Source: Tiliqua scincoides (taxonomy: Eukaryota > Chordata > Lepidosauria > Squamata > Scincidae). From it: DNA of 64,000 nt. The notes below the pieces were generated by a model. It saw only the letters and a list, made by a program, of their open reading frames with translations, did no database searches and was not told the origin of the DNA. The position numbers were made by a program, and so were the translations under genes. Positions 32,871-44,027 of this stretch are shown here, piece after piece; position 1 is the first letter of the stretch, and each line of letters starts with the position of its first letter. The DNA lies in the NCBI RefSeq assembly GCF_035046505.1, contig NC_089821.1, positions 31,296,348 through 31,360,347 on the forward strand, written 5' to 3'.

Positions 32871-35800
32871 GTAAAGGGATGCTTGTTGCAAAACAAATCC
32901 AGGGTGGTGGCAAAGGTATCAAACTGTACAAATTCTACTAATTGCAGCTGCATTAATGGACGTGGTTGAAAGAAGCTTGTGTATGCTTGCTGGTACAGAA
33001 CGAAGTACAGTGGGCCCTCCTCATCTGTGTATTTGGAACCCATGGATTTGACTTACCGCAGGTTCCAAACCCATGTCTGGAAGGCCTCGCCAACCTCCCG
33101 AAACAACCAGATGTTCCTTCTAGTCATGCCCATGAGCTGTTCTGAGGTGTATGGAGGTTGCTCACAGCCTCCACTCGCCTCAGAAGCTTTGGGGACGCGC
33201 TTCTGGTTTTACATAAAACCAGGCATATGTCTCAGAAGCTTCTTGGAGTTGTTTTGAGGTGCGTGGAGGAAGCATACCGCCTCTCTGTGCCAGTACACCT
33301 CTGGATACAACCAGAAGGCACTTCAGGTCACGTCCAGATGTCCTCTAAGGGACCCCTCTCCCCGCAGATCTTGTTATCTGCAGGTTCAGTATCTGTGGGG
33401 AGTCAGAAATGAATCCCCACAGATACCAAGGTCCCTCCTGTGACTGAGTTTGTCACATGCCTTCAAAATATGAATTGTCACTTGGAGCAGTTTTAAATTT
33501 CTGGTACTTCTAGGGCAAATGTCTCAAGGCCAATCTGACCAATCTGAGTGCTCAATCAGGAGTAACTAACCAATGAATTCAATGCTGTCTCTGCCACTGA
33601 TTGCCTGTATTACCTTCTTGAAGTTAAGACCAACATGTATTGTTAATAAAGCTAAAGGTAGTGAAGGAATGGCCCCTCTGAATTTTTCAAGAGGTCTCTA
33701 AGAGCCCAATCCTGGGCTCTGTGCCACTGCGACTGTCGCAAACGTGCCATAAGGCATGTTAGCGAGCCTCACTGCCGGGCTCCCGCCCGTACTAGCCCAG
33801 CGCCAGCCGGTTTCACGGACCGCTGAGCCATGGAGGCAGGGAGGAGGCGTTCCAGGGAGGGGAGAGACGGAGGAAGGCGTGACACGGAGGTGTGACCTGG
33901 GGAGAGGGCGGGCGGGAGGAATGCTGGGGAAGGGAGGGAGGTGGGTCTGTGGAGCTCCGCTCTGCAGGATCCAAGGCGCTCGTGGAGGACTCGGCACCCT
34001 ACGTGAATGCCTTTACTTTACATTGTGGGGCTGCTTACCTTACCTGGGAGAAGGGGACGAAAGTCCCCTTCTCCTGAGGCGCCTCCCGCAGTAGCCTGGG
34101 GCACGCAGGATCTGGTGGCAGCCATTCTCAGCGCCACCGAGGCTGGGCGCCCTGGGCAGCTCAGGATTGGGCTGTAAGTAATCTACTTACAGATAGCAGG
34201 CTATAAGAGAAGTGACAAAGTGGCTCCCTTTGTCTAACATTACATCATTTTTTAAAATAGTTTGTTATGGACTGATAATATACTACTTCCTGTTTGGCAC
34301 CAGAAACTATCTAGAACAGTGTTTTTCAACCAGTGGTATATGTACCACCAGTACTTGAGGTGGTGTCTGGTGGTACCCATGGGATCCCCAGACTCCTGCC
34401 GCCTGGTAGTGAGACCAGCAATGCAACACAACAAGCAGGAGGCTTGACTTGGCAGGCAGAGTTCCAGCAGGTTCCTCTTGCGCACTCCAAAAAACCCTCC
34501 CATCCAGCCTGAAGCACTTATTGATGTCTGGCCTCCCAATCTGGCCAGTTACATCATCGCCAGTTACTTCCGATGTTACTTCTAGTAGGTGGACCATGCA
34601 AAATGGTACAGTGAGGGACAAACATTGAGAAATGCTGATCTTGAACATATTCATTGTGAACTAAACGTGAAAATTTTGTTGTGGATTTCTGGCAACATAC
34701 ACCAGAGAAGCTTCCTCCCAGGGTTACCATGTTTGGGAACAAGCAGATAAATGCAGTCCATCAATTCACTCTAACAATGAATGGAGATGTTATTTGAAGA
34801 TTTGCAGCTTCAGAAATATGGTGTCCAATTCATGACCTGTTGAAAAGTGTTTGCAAACAAGAATGCAGAGCAAAAACCTATTCCTATTCTTTGTGACATA
34901 GCATCTGTCTCAGTGCCTTATTTTTTTGCTGTGTAAACTGCTTTGAGAATGTTGAGAACTGCTTTGAGTAGTGGTATGTAATGGTGCTAAATAATGATAA
35001 TGATACAAATGCTTAAAATGAAGAGATTGGAGAAATAACCAGGTTCCAACTTTAATAGGTAAGCATAGTCTTTATGCATTTAAAATTGGAAGCTGAATAT
35101 TCTCACACAGAGTACAAGTTATGATATAGTATGCGTGTTGCAACTGGAAATTGTTTGCTATTATGGCAACTGTGGTTCAACAGCTACCTCAACTGTGCTG
35201 TCAAGCAGATGTTTGTAACAGGTTATGTGAGAGCTGAAACTATTCTTGATTGCTCTGTTTTTCCACTTCTTTTGTGGTAGACTCCTGAGTCATACTCCCT
35301 GTTCCATTGAGAAAAAGTAAAATCATTTGAACAAGTTCCTCTTGAGGTTCCATTGAGAAAAAGTAAAATCATTTGAACAAGTTCCTCTTGAGGTTCAGAA
35401 TTAAAGTTAAATATGCAACCAGTGTATGCTGACTGATCACATCTTGAGAGTAAGCCTCCTCCCCCCCCCAATTGAAAAAGGACTCTCCCTGTATTTCATC
35501 CTGTCTCAGTGCAGTTGTGAATTTCATGGGCTGGAACCCAAAAGTTGGGGTGCTTTCCATTATTTCACGATTGTAAAAAGTACTAACTGGCTGTTGTCCT
35601 ATCTGAAAGTCATACAAGATGTATTCCATGTGTCATGCCTGCTGCTATCTGTTAATTTGTGTCCCCTCCATTCCACTTCAACCAACTAGCTCATATTTGT
35701 GGGTGTCGGAACTGATCAAGGAGCCCAACACACTAAATCTCTATTTGTTTCTTTGCTCTGTCTTTAGCAGCTATTGATTCCTTCCCTTGTAGCTGTGGTA

Positions 35801-38800
35801 GAGGAGGAAGAAAAAGTGTTGATTGGAGGCACCTTGGCTTCTTGTCACGGAAGGTGTATTTCTAGCCATGGGATCTAGCTTATGGGCTATGTATTTTAAA
35901 CCCATGTTCTGTCACAGGTGACATAGGTTGCCAATGAAGCATTGGAATTTTTTATTTTAGCCATCAGTGCTCTCAGTACATCTGGTTCGTTTCCAAGTCT
36001 GTGACAGAATAACGATCTATCCCATGGGTTTTCAGACTGTGAAGATAACGATTAAATATGTATCGCATCTACAGTGCTACCTAATGGTAGGCAAATAAAG
36101 ATGTGTTTTGGGCACTATTTGTCATATGCAGGTAACAGTGAAACTTACAACAAGCAAAATGCTTTTTTGTACACTAGATAAGGAAATTTGGAAAACTGAA
36201 AATGGAAGAATCCAGCATAAAGTACCCTTTATGTATGTGCTGACTGAGGGTATAAGAAGACTTACTACAATCAAGCATATGATAATTCCAATTAATCTGA
36301 TGTCAGTTATGCCATAAAGATTCTGGGGTGGAATATATGTTAATTTATTTCTTTTTCTTCTTTTTTGACAGGGATGCTGGCCATAAATGTCCAGTGGATA
36401 ATGAAATTTTATTAGAAAATCAACTCTTCCCTGACAACTTTGCGAAAAGGGAAATTCTCTCGCTGATTGTGAAATGTCCCAACAAGGGGTGTAATCAGAA
36501 GATGGAGCTAAGACATCTGGAGGTGGGCACTTTAAGAAGTTGGATTAATTTTTCCCCACAGTTCAGGCACAAGTCTTGTGTACTAATAAAACAGTGGCAG
36601 CAAAACATAGACCTCTATCTCAGGTTTAAAATACTAGCACAAAAAGGTGCACCTTGTGCCTCTTCTTGCTTTGGTACATCAGTCATAAACACTACTGCTC
36701 CAGTGAAGGTGGAAGCAAGGGCTTTTAGATTAAATTCTAATGAGCTGTTGGGTCAGATCTGCCCCGGAATGTTATTTGAATAATGCAGCAAGGGGTGTTT
36801 AAAAGCTGGGTAAAGGCTTTTCTGCTATTTTTCTTTGCATAGAGTATGTTTTAGCTATTATGGCATAAATCTCCATCTGGAATGCAACAACAAGTTCAAC
36901 AAACATTTTCATGGAGAGAAAAGTGTGAAAAATTCATGCAGGTCATCATTTCTATGAATGCTGAGAATTTGTAATTGTGCTTCTTAGTGTTTCACCTGGT
37001 TTCACACACAGAAGCATTTTCCATACCAGAAGTCTGTGTCATCTGGAGCAGCACTTGGCTTGTAGGACTGGAGGAATTGTGGGACAAATTCTGGGCACCA
37101 AGGATTGGAAGTACTTATTAATAATTAATAATCTGCAGCCAGTAGAAAAATCTTGGTACAGTAATCTGCTGCTGTCCTTCTTCAGGACCATGAGCTACAT
37201 TGTGGCTTCGCTTCGGAGAAATGTCCCCAGTGTCAGGGCCAATTCCAGAAGAATCAACTGCAAGAACATATAGAACATGCCTGTCCAAGGAGACAAGTGG
37301 CCTGTCCAAATTGTGCCATGTGTATGCCTTACGAAGAAAAAGAGGTATATTTTTAAAATTATTACAATATTTTACAAGCACAAGATATGTATCTTATTTA
37401 AAAAGTGTGTGTGTAGCATTTTGGGATCAGTTTAGAAGAGAAGTAGCTTTCTTTTGTGTTCTCCTAGGAGTTCACTTTTTGCAACCAGCTGAAAGACAAG
37501 AAATGAAGATAGTGACTTGGAACATACATTGTCAATATTCTGCATTTAGGAATGGTCTGATGGCTGATCTGGTGCTTGATGCAGCACCAAATTCCACCTT
37601 TGTGCGTGCTCCCCTACCCCCACCACACCAGCATGTACTGACATCAATCACTTTTTCTAAACTGCCTGGGTAGAGAGGATCCTGGAAGTGGGATTTCTCT
37701 GCTTCCAGCTTCTTCCCACCCAACTGGTATAGAAGAAATAGTGGGGAAGGAACTGTAGCAGAGTAAGTGGCAACCTTTTTTGGGAAAAGGATCCGCAACA
37801 GCTGCCTTCTCCAGCTGTACTGTTGCAGTCCTTGGTATCAGTGGCCAGGCAGGTTGTAAGCCAGATGAGGTGGTAGCTATGGCCCATCACTTTTCCACTC
37901 AGAACAAGCACTTCAGCCAATCTCATGAAGATTTGTACATAGATTTAACCCAGTGCCTTTTCCGCACCTGTGTTTAATATTAAAATAGCAACCAAAAAAG
38001 TGTAGGTCTGTCTCTTTTCCATCTGTCAAATTGGAAATTCCTCTTTACTCAAATTGGGATTCACTTCCTAATTTCAGGCATGTGGTTTCAGGATTTGGAT
38101 TTCCCTTTTCCCATGTGTATTTAATCTAGGGATTACCTATGGGTTAGATTTAGCCCAATGAGATTTCAGAGTGTCCTTGTGATTTGTTCATAGTTTCCTT
38201 TGCATGGAAAATAATTTTAAGTTCTGTAAACAGTAGATATTCTGCACTTCAATTTTATAGATCTCTTTTGAGCTTGCTATGAAGTTCAGAAAGCCAGGAG
38301 GGGGTGTGATCCATTACTATAAAGTCCTTAGAGTTAGATGGCACTGACCCATGAGAACATAAGTTGGTATGGCAAAGTAGACTTCTGACCTCGGACCATG
38401 ATTTGGAGGCTATTGATGCTCTAGAAGTTGGGCATCTCTGAATTGATCTACAGGTTGTGCCTCCCTATCTGCAGTTTCGGGACCTGCAGCTTTAACTAAG
38501 TATGTACACTTAAACAAAATTTTTCAAAAAGACAGTCAAGTCACTTCTTAAGCACAGCACTATATTTCTAACATATAGTTGTGCCTTGGCATCCATGGAG
38601 TTTCTGTTCCCAGATCCCCTGTGGATAATCAAATCCGCAGTTCTTGATGATTCCGACTCTCCAAACACGACCGGAGCTTTGCTCTGGTCACATCTGGAGG
38701 ACCACTCACGGCCTCTCCGACCCTCATTAGGCCTTCTAAGGCCTCCAGAAGATTGAAAATTGCCACTTCTGGTTCTCAGCTGAAAACCAGAAGTGGTGGT

Positions 38801-41800
38801 TTTTGGCCTTCTGGAGGCCTTAGAAGGCCTAATGAGGGTTGGGGAGGTTCCTGTGTGCCGTCCCAGCCCTCAGAAGACCCTCTGGACGTGACTGGAGCAC
38901 AACTCGAATCATGTTTGGAGGGTCTGAATTTGGATCTGATTACCCGTGGGTCTCTGCATCTGTGGGGGTACCAGGAATGGAAACCCCATGGATGCCGAGG
39001 CACAACTGTATGTTAGAAATGTATTCTAGTGCTGTGCTTGAGAAGTGACTCGATTGTCTTTTTGAAAAATTTTAAGTATATGTTATCTCCAAACTTCTGT
39101 TTCAAGAACACCAGTGAAGGACCTATACACTCCTCAGTCAAATTTCATTAAGTGTTGTGCTTAGAGCATGCACATTGAAATTATATTTTTACATGTCTAT
39201 GAAATGGGTTCAGAATTCTACTTTGGTATCTACTGGTCATAGGTTAATGATAGGGGTGGGGAATGTTTCTAATAATAGAAAAAATGTTTCAGGTATCTGT
39301 ATATAATAATACTTTCCAAATAGTTGTGATCTAGTAATTCCAATTAAATTAATTTGCATTTACTTCTTGTTTTCACTAAAATGAAGCTTCATGACCAGTC
39401 GTGCCTCTTGGCGAATGTTTTGTGTCAATACTGCAATACAATGCTAATCAGAGAACAGGTAAGAAAACATATCTTTCACGCTGTTGTTGTTGTTTATAAC
39501 AGTTTAGATTTTGTAATTCATAGCTTTGCTAATTTCTTTTCAAGAAGCAGAAGAGGGGATATTGGACAGGAAATAACTGAGAGGCTCTGGGTAGAAAAGT
39601 TCTCAACCATGCAAGAATTTTCCTATGTCACCACCCACTAAAGAACTTTGTCTCTGATCTATTGGCTCAAGATTCTGATTGGACTCAAAAGGATGTGTCT
39701 GTATGTGCTTCTGTGTTCATGCATATGGAGAACTGTGCAGGAATGTCAAACGTTAACTATATAACATTTGCAATACAAAATAGATGGGGATCAGCTTACA
39801 AATCATCTAATGTTTGGGGGACTATGTCTGGTTGCTATGGCCTTTGGAGTTAGCAACTGTTTTTTGACTTGTTGTAAGTATTTCAAAATAGCTTTTTTGG
39901 TTGATTTGGGGTCCTGTATACGAAATGCATGGTATTTGGTGGCTTGCATATAGAATAACTCAAATAATCTCTTATTCTGTCTTTTAGCTACCTAATCACT
40001 ATGATAATGATTGTCCTATTGCTCCAGTACCATGTTATTATAGTGCCTTTGGATGTCCAGACAAGGTAAGTTAGAACTTTTCCTGCAACACATTTTTTAA
40101 TATTTATACTCTAGTTTATAACCAGCATTTTGAAAGCAGCAAAGTTTGCTTTGTCCAGTAAGCAAGCTGAGAAAGTATAATTACATAAATATTTGTACAG
40201 AAAGGATTGTGCATCAGCAATTAGACCCAAAGCAGTATCTGTAAACAAGCACACTTGGAACAAGTATAAATGAGCCTTGTTCTCAATCAAGCACTTAAAT
40301 ATACACTTCAAAACCTTCATGACAAATTCATGATCCAATCTATTGTGAGTCCTAGAAGACATAAAACTCAGAACAGGAAGACAATTCCAATAATTGTTTT
40401 GGTTTATCCTTAGACATGGAATGACTTGCCTCTTCTAATCACCCGTGTGCAAATTTGTGTTAGAGCTAACTTTTTTTATTTGTTGTTAAGTGTGGATGGA
40501 GATCAAGATAGGTGCAGCACCTAGCAATTGGCAACCAGCTACCAGCTACCTACTTCACCTTTAACTGGTTAAACTGGAAATGGTAATTCTTTTTGTCACT
40601 GCCCAAAGTGGAAGAGCCTGAACTTCTCTCCTAACTTAACAGGGAGCCCCTTAAAATCAAACAGTAGTGGAATGTGAGTTGTGTAGGAGATGTAGTAACC
40701 TGCTCCTTCCCCAGGTGAGCTGAGATCAGGCAGGTAAAACAGTAAAAATACAAGAAACTTATTAAAAAGCTACAAAATATCAAAGGAATGAGGAGAATGA
40801 TGCAAGGATTTAAAAAACCCAAGACACAGATGAACTAACAAAAGGAGAAGCAGGTGATGAGGGCAAATGGAAAAGGTTGGCAAGGACAAGAGCAGCAAAT
40901 ATAACAAAAACGTGACATCTTCTCTGGATACTTTCTATATCCTGCACGTTGTTCCAGGTTCTCAGTCCTTGCATTCACTCTTTAGCTGGATGGGCACAGC
41001 TATAATGAAGCCATAATGAAGCAGCAATTGCTTCTGATATCTGACCTAGGTAAATGCACAAAAGAAAATGAATGACACTGCCTTTTATAACCTGCAGGCA
41101 TTAACTAGGCTTCACCTGTTGAATTGTGTTCTAGGGGGACACCTGAGCCCCTGAATTTCCTGCTCTTGGAAACAGGATAGCCTTCAAAGAGCTAATTCAG
41201 CAATTCTCAAACTGGGTACGTGGCCCACCAATGGATCACGTCCCAATTTTTGGTTGATCACAAAACAGACAGGACAGATTAAGCTATGCGCATCAAGGGT
41301 TAAACAATCTGCTACTGGGGGGTGGGGAGCTCTGCTGCCCAATCACCATTATAGCCACAGGCACTTGAGTGGCTAGTAAATCGAAATTTTTTAGGTGGGT
41401 CCTGATGCTAAAATGTTTTATAAGGACTGAGCTAATTGAAAGCCAAATTATCTGCTTACAAGTTCATTAGGAAAGGAGGAGATGTTGAACAATAAACAGC
41501 AGCAAAGGATCATGGCTCCTGCATCAGTTTAACTTATAGTAACAACCCCCTTTTTATGCTTGGATAGGAATAGTCAATATTCAAGAAGATTCATATTGGC
41601 TAATTTCTGTGCACACAGCCTTTCCCTCTCATAAGTGAGACATGAGATTGCTCAGAAAAAAAATTATAGTAGTATTGCTACATTTAGAAAAGTTTGATAA
41701 ATGTGGTTCTACTTGAGGGAAAATGAGTTAATTGGCTTCTCTATGTTATATAATTTACTTATACATAATCACTGGAAGCCCTCTGTGAATTTCTAATTTG

Positions 41801-42462
41801 AATAGCTGGAAGAGTTTTCACACTTCCTTTTTTTTATCTTCAGGGTATTGTCAACAATTACAAGAGTTAAACCTCTCTTAAAAAATAGGGAAGTTCGATT
41901 CTGGCTGCAACTCTCACATAAAGTAGGGGCTCTGTGGCGTAGAAACAAGTATGTTCCTATTTAAAATTTAAAATTTCCAAAAGATTCTGGAGGCATGTTC
42001 TAGGAAGCACTCCTGATCTCACTAAGGGCTGAGCAGCCCTAAGGCTGTTTCTAGTTAGTTCCACATGCAAACTGAAAATTGTAAATTGCCAGAGAGATCA
42101 CTCCCCATATGAGCTTCTCCCTCATAAGACAACTCAGGGGCTGGGACTTGGTCTCAAAACACAAACTAAACAGCAACCAATCAGCAGTGAAAATCAAGAA
42201 GTTAAATGAAGTAAAATCAAATGGGATAAGAAATCCAGGAGTTTCCCAGCATCAGCCCTACCCACAATAAGTTATGCAAATCCCTAATGACCATGATTAT
42301 GAATGTAAAATCTTGCATTACAAATGCATTGTAAAATCATTAGGATTAAAAAAAAAAAGGAATTTGGCCGCATTTATTTAAAAAATAATTGTGTTCTGTA
42401 ACAGTAGAAATAACTTAACCAGTTTTTTTTATAATGGAAAAACAATATAAGAGAGTGAGTGA

Positions 42463-42533
<71 letters not shown>

Positions 42534-43982
42534 TGCGTGCGTGTGTGTGTGTACTTTAAACTTTGCTATTTCTGCACAAATGTGTTTCACTTGCGCTCCC
42601 CTGAAATTGCTCATTGAGGCTTATGTGAGGATGCTTTGCAAGCAGCAACATGCTCAGGATCAATCAGGTAGTGTGGGGGGAAGCACATCACTAGAGAACT
42701 GACCTGTAGCCAGGCTCTTCCTTTGCATTTTCAAAAGATTCTGTAAGCTACAGTATATGCCATTCTATGGGATTGTAGGTCAGAGTAGTGCTGGTGAGAG
42801 TGTGATACTAGTATTCCACTTACTCTATTCCACTTCCTGTAAATCTGTAAATAATTTGTTTATATCTGGGGAATTTTCCCAACCCTTAAACTTTACTAGT
42901 AGCCAGACTGCCATCTTATCTGCAGTAGTGATACTTCTGTTCAGTTTTTCAATTCTTGTTTCAGATAATCACTGGAAGATAAAGCCAGTTCTCTTTTCCA
43001 GTACAGTCTCTTTTTTACCTTTCTGTGAAGCTCAAATGCTTGCTCTTAGTCAGAGAGCTTATGATGCTTATGAAGCTGTTTGTTTTCTTTAAAATTCCAG
43101 ATGCAGAGAAATGAGTTGGCACATCATATGCAAGAGTTTACTCAGGTTCACATGAGAATGATGGCTCAGACTCTCCGCAGTGTCAGTGTTTCGACCCCAA
43201 CTTCTGTGCCTTTCCTTGGAGGTTTACCCTTTGACCCTTCACTCTTCTCTCAAGCCATGCCTGCCTCTTGTGAGTGTAGCCCCGAAGTCCAGAACTTCAA
43301 GGAGACCATTCAGCAACTGGAAGGTCGCTTGGTGAGGCAGGATCATCAAATCAGAGAACTGACTGCAAAGATGGAGACCCAGATCACTCACATTGGTGAC
43401 CTCAAACGCACAATCCGAACTTTAGAGGACAAAATTGCTGAAATTGAAGCCCAACAGTGTAATGGGATTTTCATCTGGAAGATTGAGAATTTCAGTGTTT
43501 ATTTGAAAGCCCAAGAAGAAGAGAGGCCTGTTGTGATCCACAGCCCAGGCTTCTACACAGGGAAACCTGGCTACAAACTGTGTTTGCGCCTGCATATCCA
43601 GTTGCCTAATGCTCAGCGTTGTGCTAACTATATTTCTCTTTTTGTTCACACTATGCAAGGAGAGTATGACAGTCACCTCCCTTGGCCATTCCAAGGCACC
43701 ATACGACTTTCCATTCTAGACCAGTCCGAAGGATCTCCAAGACACAATCATGAAGAAGTTATGGATACCAAGCCTGAGCTGTTAGCCTTCCAGCGTCCAA
43801 CAGCAAATCGCAACCCAAAAGGCTTTGGGTATGTGACTTTTATGCAGCTGCAAGCACTAAAACAAAGAAACTACATAAAAGGGGACACTCTGCTAGTTCG
43901 CTGTGAGGCTGTAACTCGCTTGGATTTGAACAGTCTTCGGAGGGAGGGCTTTCATCCTCGGAGCACTGATGGGACAGCATAG
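32566..43982 (+). CDS. TRAF6: TRAF6, TNF receptor-associated factor 6 (six coding exons, 548 aa)
   Basis: E3 ubiquitin ligase and adaptor that acts in the cytoplasm downstream of IL-1R/TLR, CD40 and RANK, building Lys63-linked chains that activate TAK1 and NF-kB. Joining the exons (32566-32870, 36372-36522, 37186-37344, 39387-39458, 39988-40065, 43101-43982) gives 548 residues against 522 in human. RING ligands C73, C76, C88, H90, C93, C96, C108 and D111 are all present. K127 corresponds to human K124. TRAF-type zinc fingers span about 131-260, the coiled coil about 318-373 and the MATH domain about 375-525. The peptide-groove residues are kept (R418, F497, Y499, for human R392, F471, Y473). 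The extra length is mostly a linker at about 286-312. The start matches human MSLL and has A at -3. All splice sites are GT/AG. Confidence 0.98.
33008..33440. mobile_element. Pogo/Tigger-like MITE in intron 2
   Basis: Left cagtgggccctcctcatctg after TA; right agataccaaggtccctcctg before TG (a worn TA). The ends are imperfect inverted repeats of the classic 'ccctcgctatctgcgg' type. No coding capacity. Confidence 0.75.
33702..34175 (-). mobile_element. Harbinger-like GC-rich MITE, copy 2
   Basis: gagcccaatcctgggct faces agctcaggattgggctg, with TAA on both sides (33699-33701 and 34176-34178). The interior matches 26977-27543 inverted (tagcccagcgccagcc and ctgggcgccctgggcagctc). Confidence 0.62.
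34317..34637. mobile_element. hAT-type MITE, 321 bp
   Basis: Left cagtgtttttcaaccagtgg; right aacattgagaaatgctg. Target duplication atctagaa/atcttgaa (34309-34316 and 34638-34645, one mismatch). Family members are at 18851-19266 and 19665-20023. Confidence 0.87.
34915..35010 (+). repeat. LINE-like 3' tail remnant
   Basis: ctgtgtaaactgctttgaga and a tggtatgtaatggtgctaaa end followed by taatgataatgata resemble the tails at 30691-30935, with an internal duplication of actgctttgag. Confidence 0.45.
35301..35392. repeat. Perfect 46-bp tandem duplication
   Basis: Two identical 46-bp units, each starting gttccattgagaaaaagtaa and ending gttcctcttgag. Confidence 0.97.
36372..36522 (+). CDS. TRAF6: TRAF6 exon 3: end of RING, first zinc-finger region
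   Basis: Acceptor ttttttgacag; the first G completes Arg102. Encodes residues 103-152 ([20 protein letters not shown], then [10 protein letters not shown]). Holds RING ligands C108 and D111 and the Lys equivalent to human K124. Donor gag|gtgggc at 36,523. The open frame running on into the intron is not translated in the spliced message. Confidence 0.97.
37186..37344 (+). CDS. TRAF6: TRAF6 exon 4: TRAF-type zinc fingers
   Basis: Acceptor ccttcttcag, donor gag|gtatat, 53 codons, phase 0 at both ends. Encodes [20 protein letters not shown], then [16 protein letters not shown], aligned with human residues starting DHQAHCEFALMDCPQC. The Cys/His spacing is kept. Confidence 0.96.
37345..39386 (+). 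other. TRAF6: TRAF6 intron 4
   Basis: A 2.0-kb intron containing a ~590-bp foldback structure at 38451-39085. The rest shows nothing recognisable. Confidence 0.9.
38451..39085. mobile_element. Foldback pogo-like element with long inverted arms
   Basis: An inner element (38576-39008) has inverted ends tagttgtgccttggcatcc and ggatgccgaggcacaactg, each next to TA. The inverse pairing continues outward for about 70 bp (aatttttcaaaaagacag on the left, gtctttttgaaaaatttt on the right) and inward to a centre near 38784 (ccacttctggttctc facing aaccagaagtgg). A lone Tigger-like end, caggttgtgcctccctatct, starts at 38451. Confidence 0.8.
39387..39458 (+). CDS. TRAF6: TRAF6 exon 5: zinc finger
   Basis: 24 codons, phase 0: [20 protein letters not shown], then IREQ. 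Acceptor aaaatgaag has a weak pyrimidine tract; donor cag|gtaaga. Its length equals that of the human exon. Confidence 0.95.
39988..40065 (+). CDS. TRAF6: TRAF6 exon 6: last zinc finger
   Basis: 26 codons, phase 0: [20 protein letters not shown], then FGCPDK. Acceptor cttttag, donor aag|gtaagt. Confidence 0.96.
41198..41429. mobile_element. hAT-type MITE, 232 bp
   Basis: Left cagcaattctcaaactggg; the right end is worn (ttataaggactg). A perfect 8-bp duplication, agctaatt, lies at 41190-41197 and 41430-41437. The interior gtgggtcctgatgctaaaat matches the right end of 8628-10088. Confidence 0.88.
42453..42552. repeat. (GTGA)n(GT)n(GCGT)n compound microsatellite
   Basis: About 100 bp: gtga units, then about 23 GT units, then about 7 GCGT-type units, then GT again. 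Confidence 0.97.
43101..43982 (+). CDS. TRAF6: TRAF6 exon 7: linker, coiled coil and MATH domain
   Basis: Acceptor aaaattccag, stop TAG at 43,980. Encodes residues 256-548. Coiled coil: [19 protein letters not shown] and [35 protein letters not shown], then [19 protein letters not shown], then [18 protein letters not shown], then [10 protein letters not shown], ending [14 protein letters not shown]. The segment at about 286-312 ([19 protein letters not shown] and following) is longer than in human. Confidence 0.98.
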   Translation: MQRNELAHHMQEFTQVHMRMMAQTLRSVSVSTPTSVPFLGGLPFDPSLFSQAMPASCECSPEVQNFKETIQQLEGRLVRQDHQIRELTAKMETQITHIGDLKRTIRTLEDKIAEIEAQQCNGIFIWKIENFSVYLKAQEEERPVVIHSPGFYTGKPGYKLCLRLHIQLPNAQRCANYISLFVHTMQGEYDSHLPWPFQGTIRLSILDQSEGSPRHNHEEVMDTKPELLAFQRPTANRNPKGFGYVTFMQLQALKQRNYIKGDTLLVRCEAVTRLDLNSLRREGFHPRSTDGTA

Positions 43983-44019
43983 TCCACTGTTGTTCAGCAT
44001 GTTGTGTTGATTCATTTAC

Positions 44020-44027
44020 AGTTCTCA
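44020..44027 (+). promoter_or_regulatory. TRAF6: miR-146a/b seed match (8-mer), site 1
   Basis: AGTTCTCA is the complement of miR-146 nucleotides 2-8 plus the A opposite position 1. It lies 38 nt after the stop codon. TRAF6 is a well-established miR-146a target in mammals. Confidence 0.65.

Larger units (their letters stand above)
32871..36371 (+). other. TRAF6: TRAF6 intron 2
   Basis: A 3.5-kb intron with a pogo-like MITE (33008-33440), a Harbinger-like MITE (33702-34175), a hAT MITE (34317-34637), a LINE-tail remnant (34915-35010) and a 46-bp tandem duplication (35301-35392). The remainder shows nothing recognisable. Confidence 0.9.
40066..43100 (+). other. TRAF6: TRAF6 intron 6
   Basis: A 3.0-kb intron with a hAT MITE (41198-41429) and a long GT/GC microsatellite (42453-42552). 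The 111-codon frame at 42757-43092 is intronic and shows no domain. Confidence 0.9.

Noticed and set aside
35301-35392. CRISPR-like direct repeats
   Set aside because: Only two adjoining identical units with no spacers, in a vertebrate intron; a plain tandem duplication.
36328-36783. 151-codon frame covering TRAF6 exon 3
   Set aside because: Only 36372-36522 is exon; the rest reads into introns past clear AG and GT sites.
37200-37673. 157-codon frame over TRAF6 exon 4
   Set aside because: It is a different frame from the TRAF6 coding frame and crosses the donor at 37,345.
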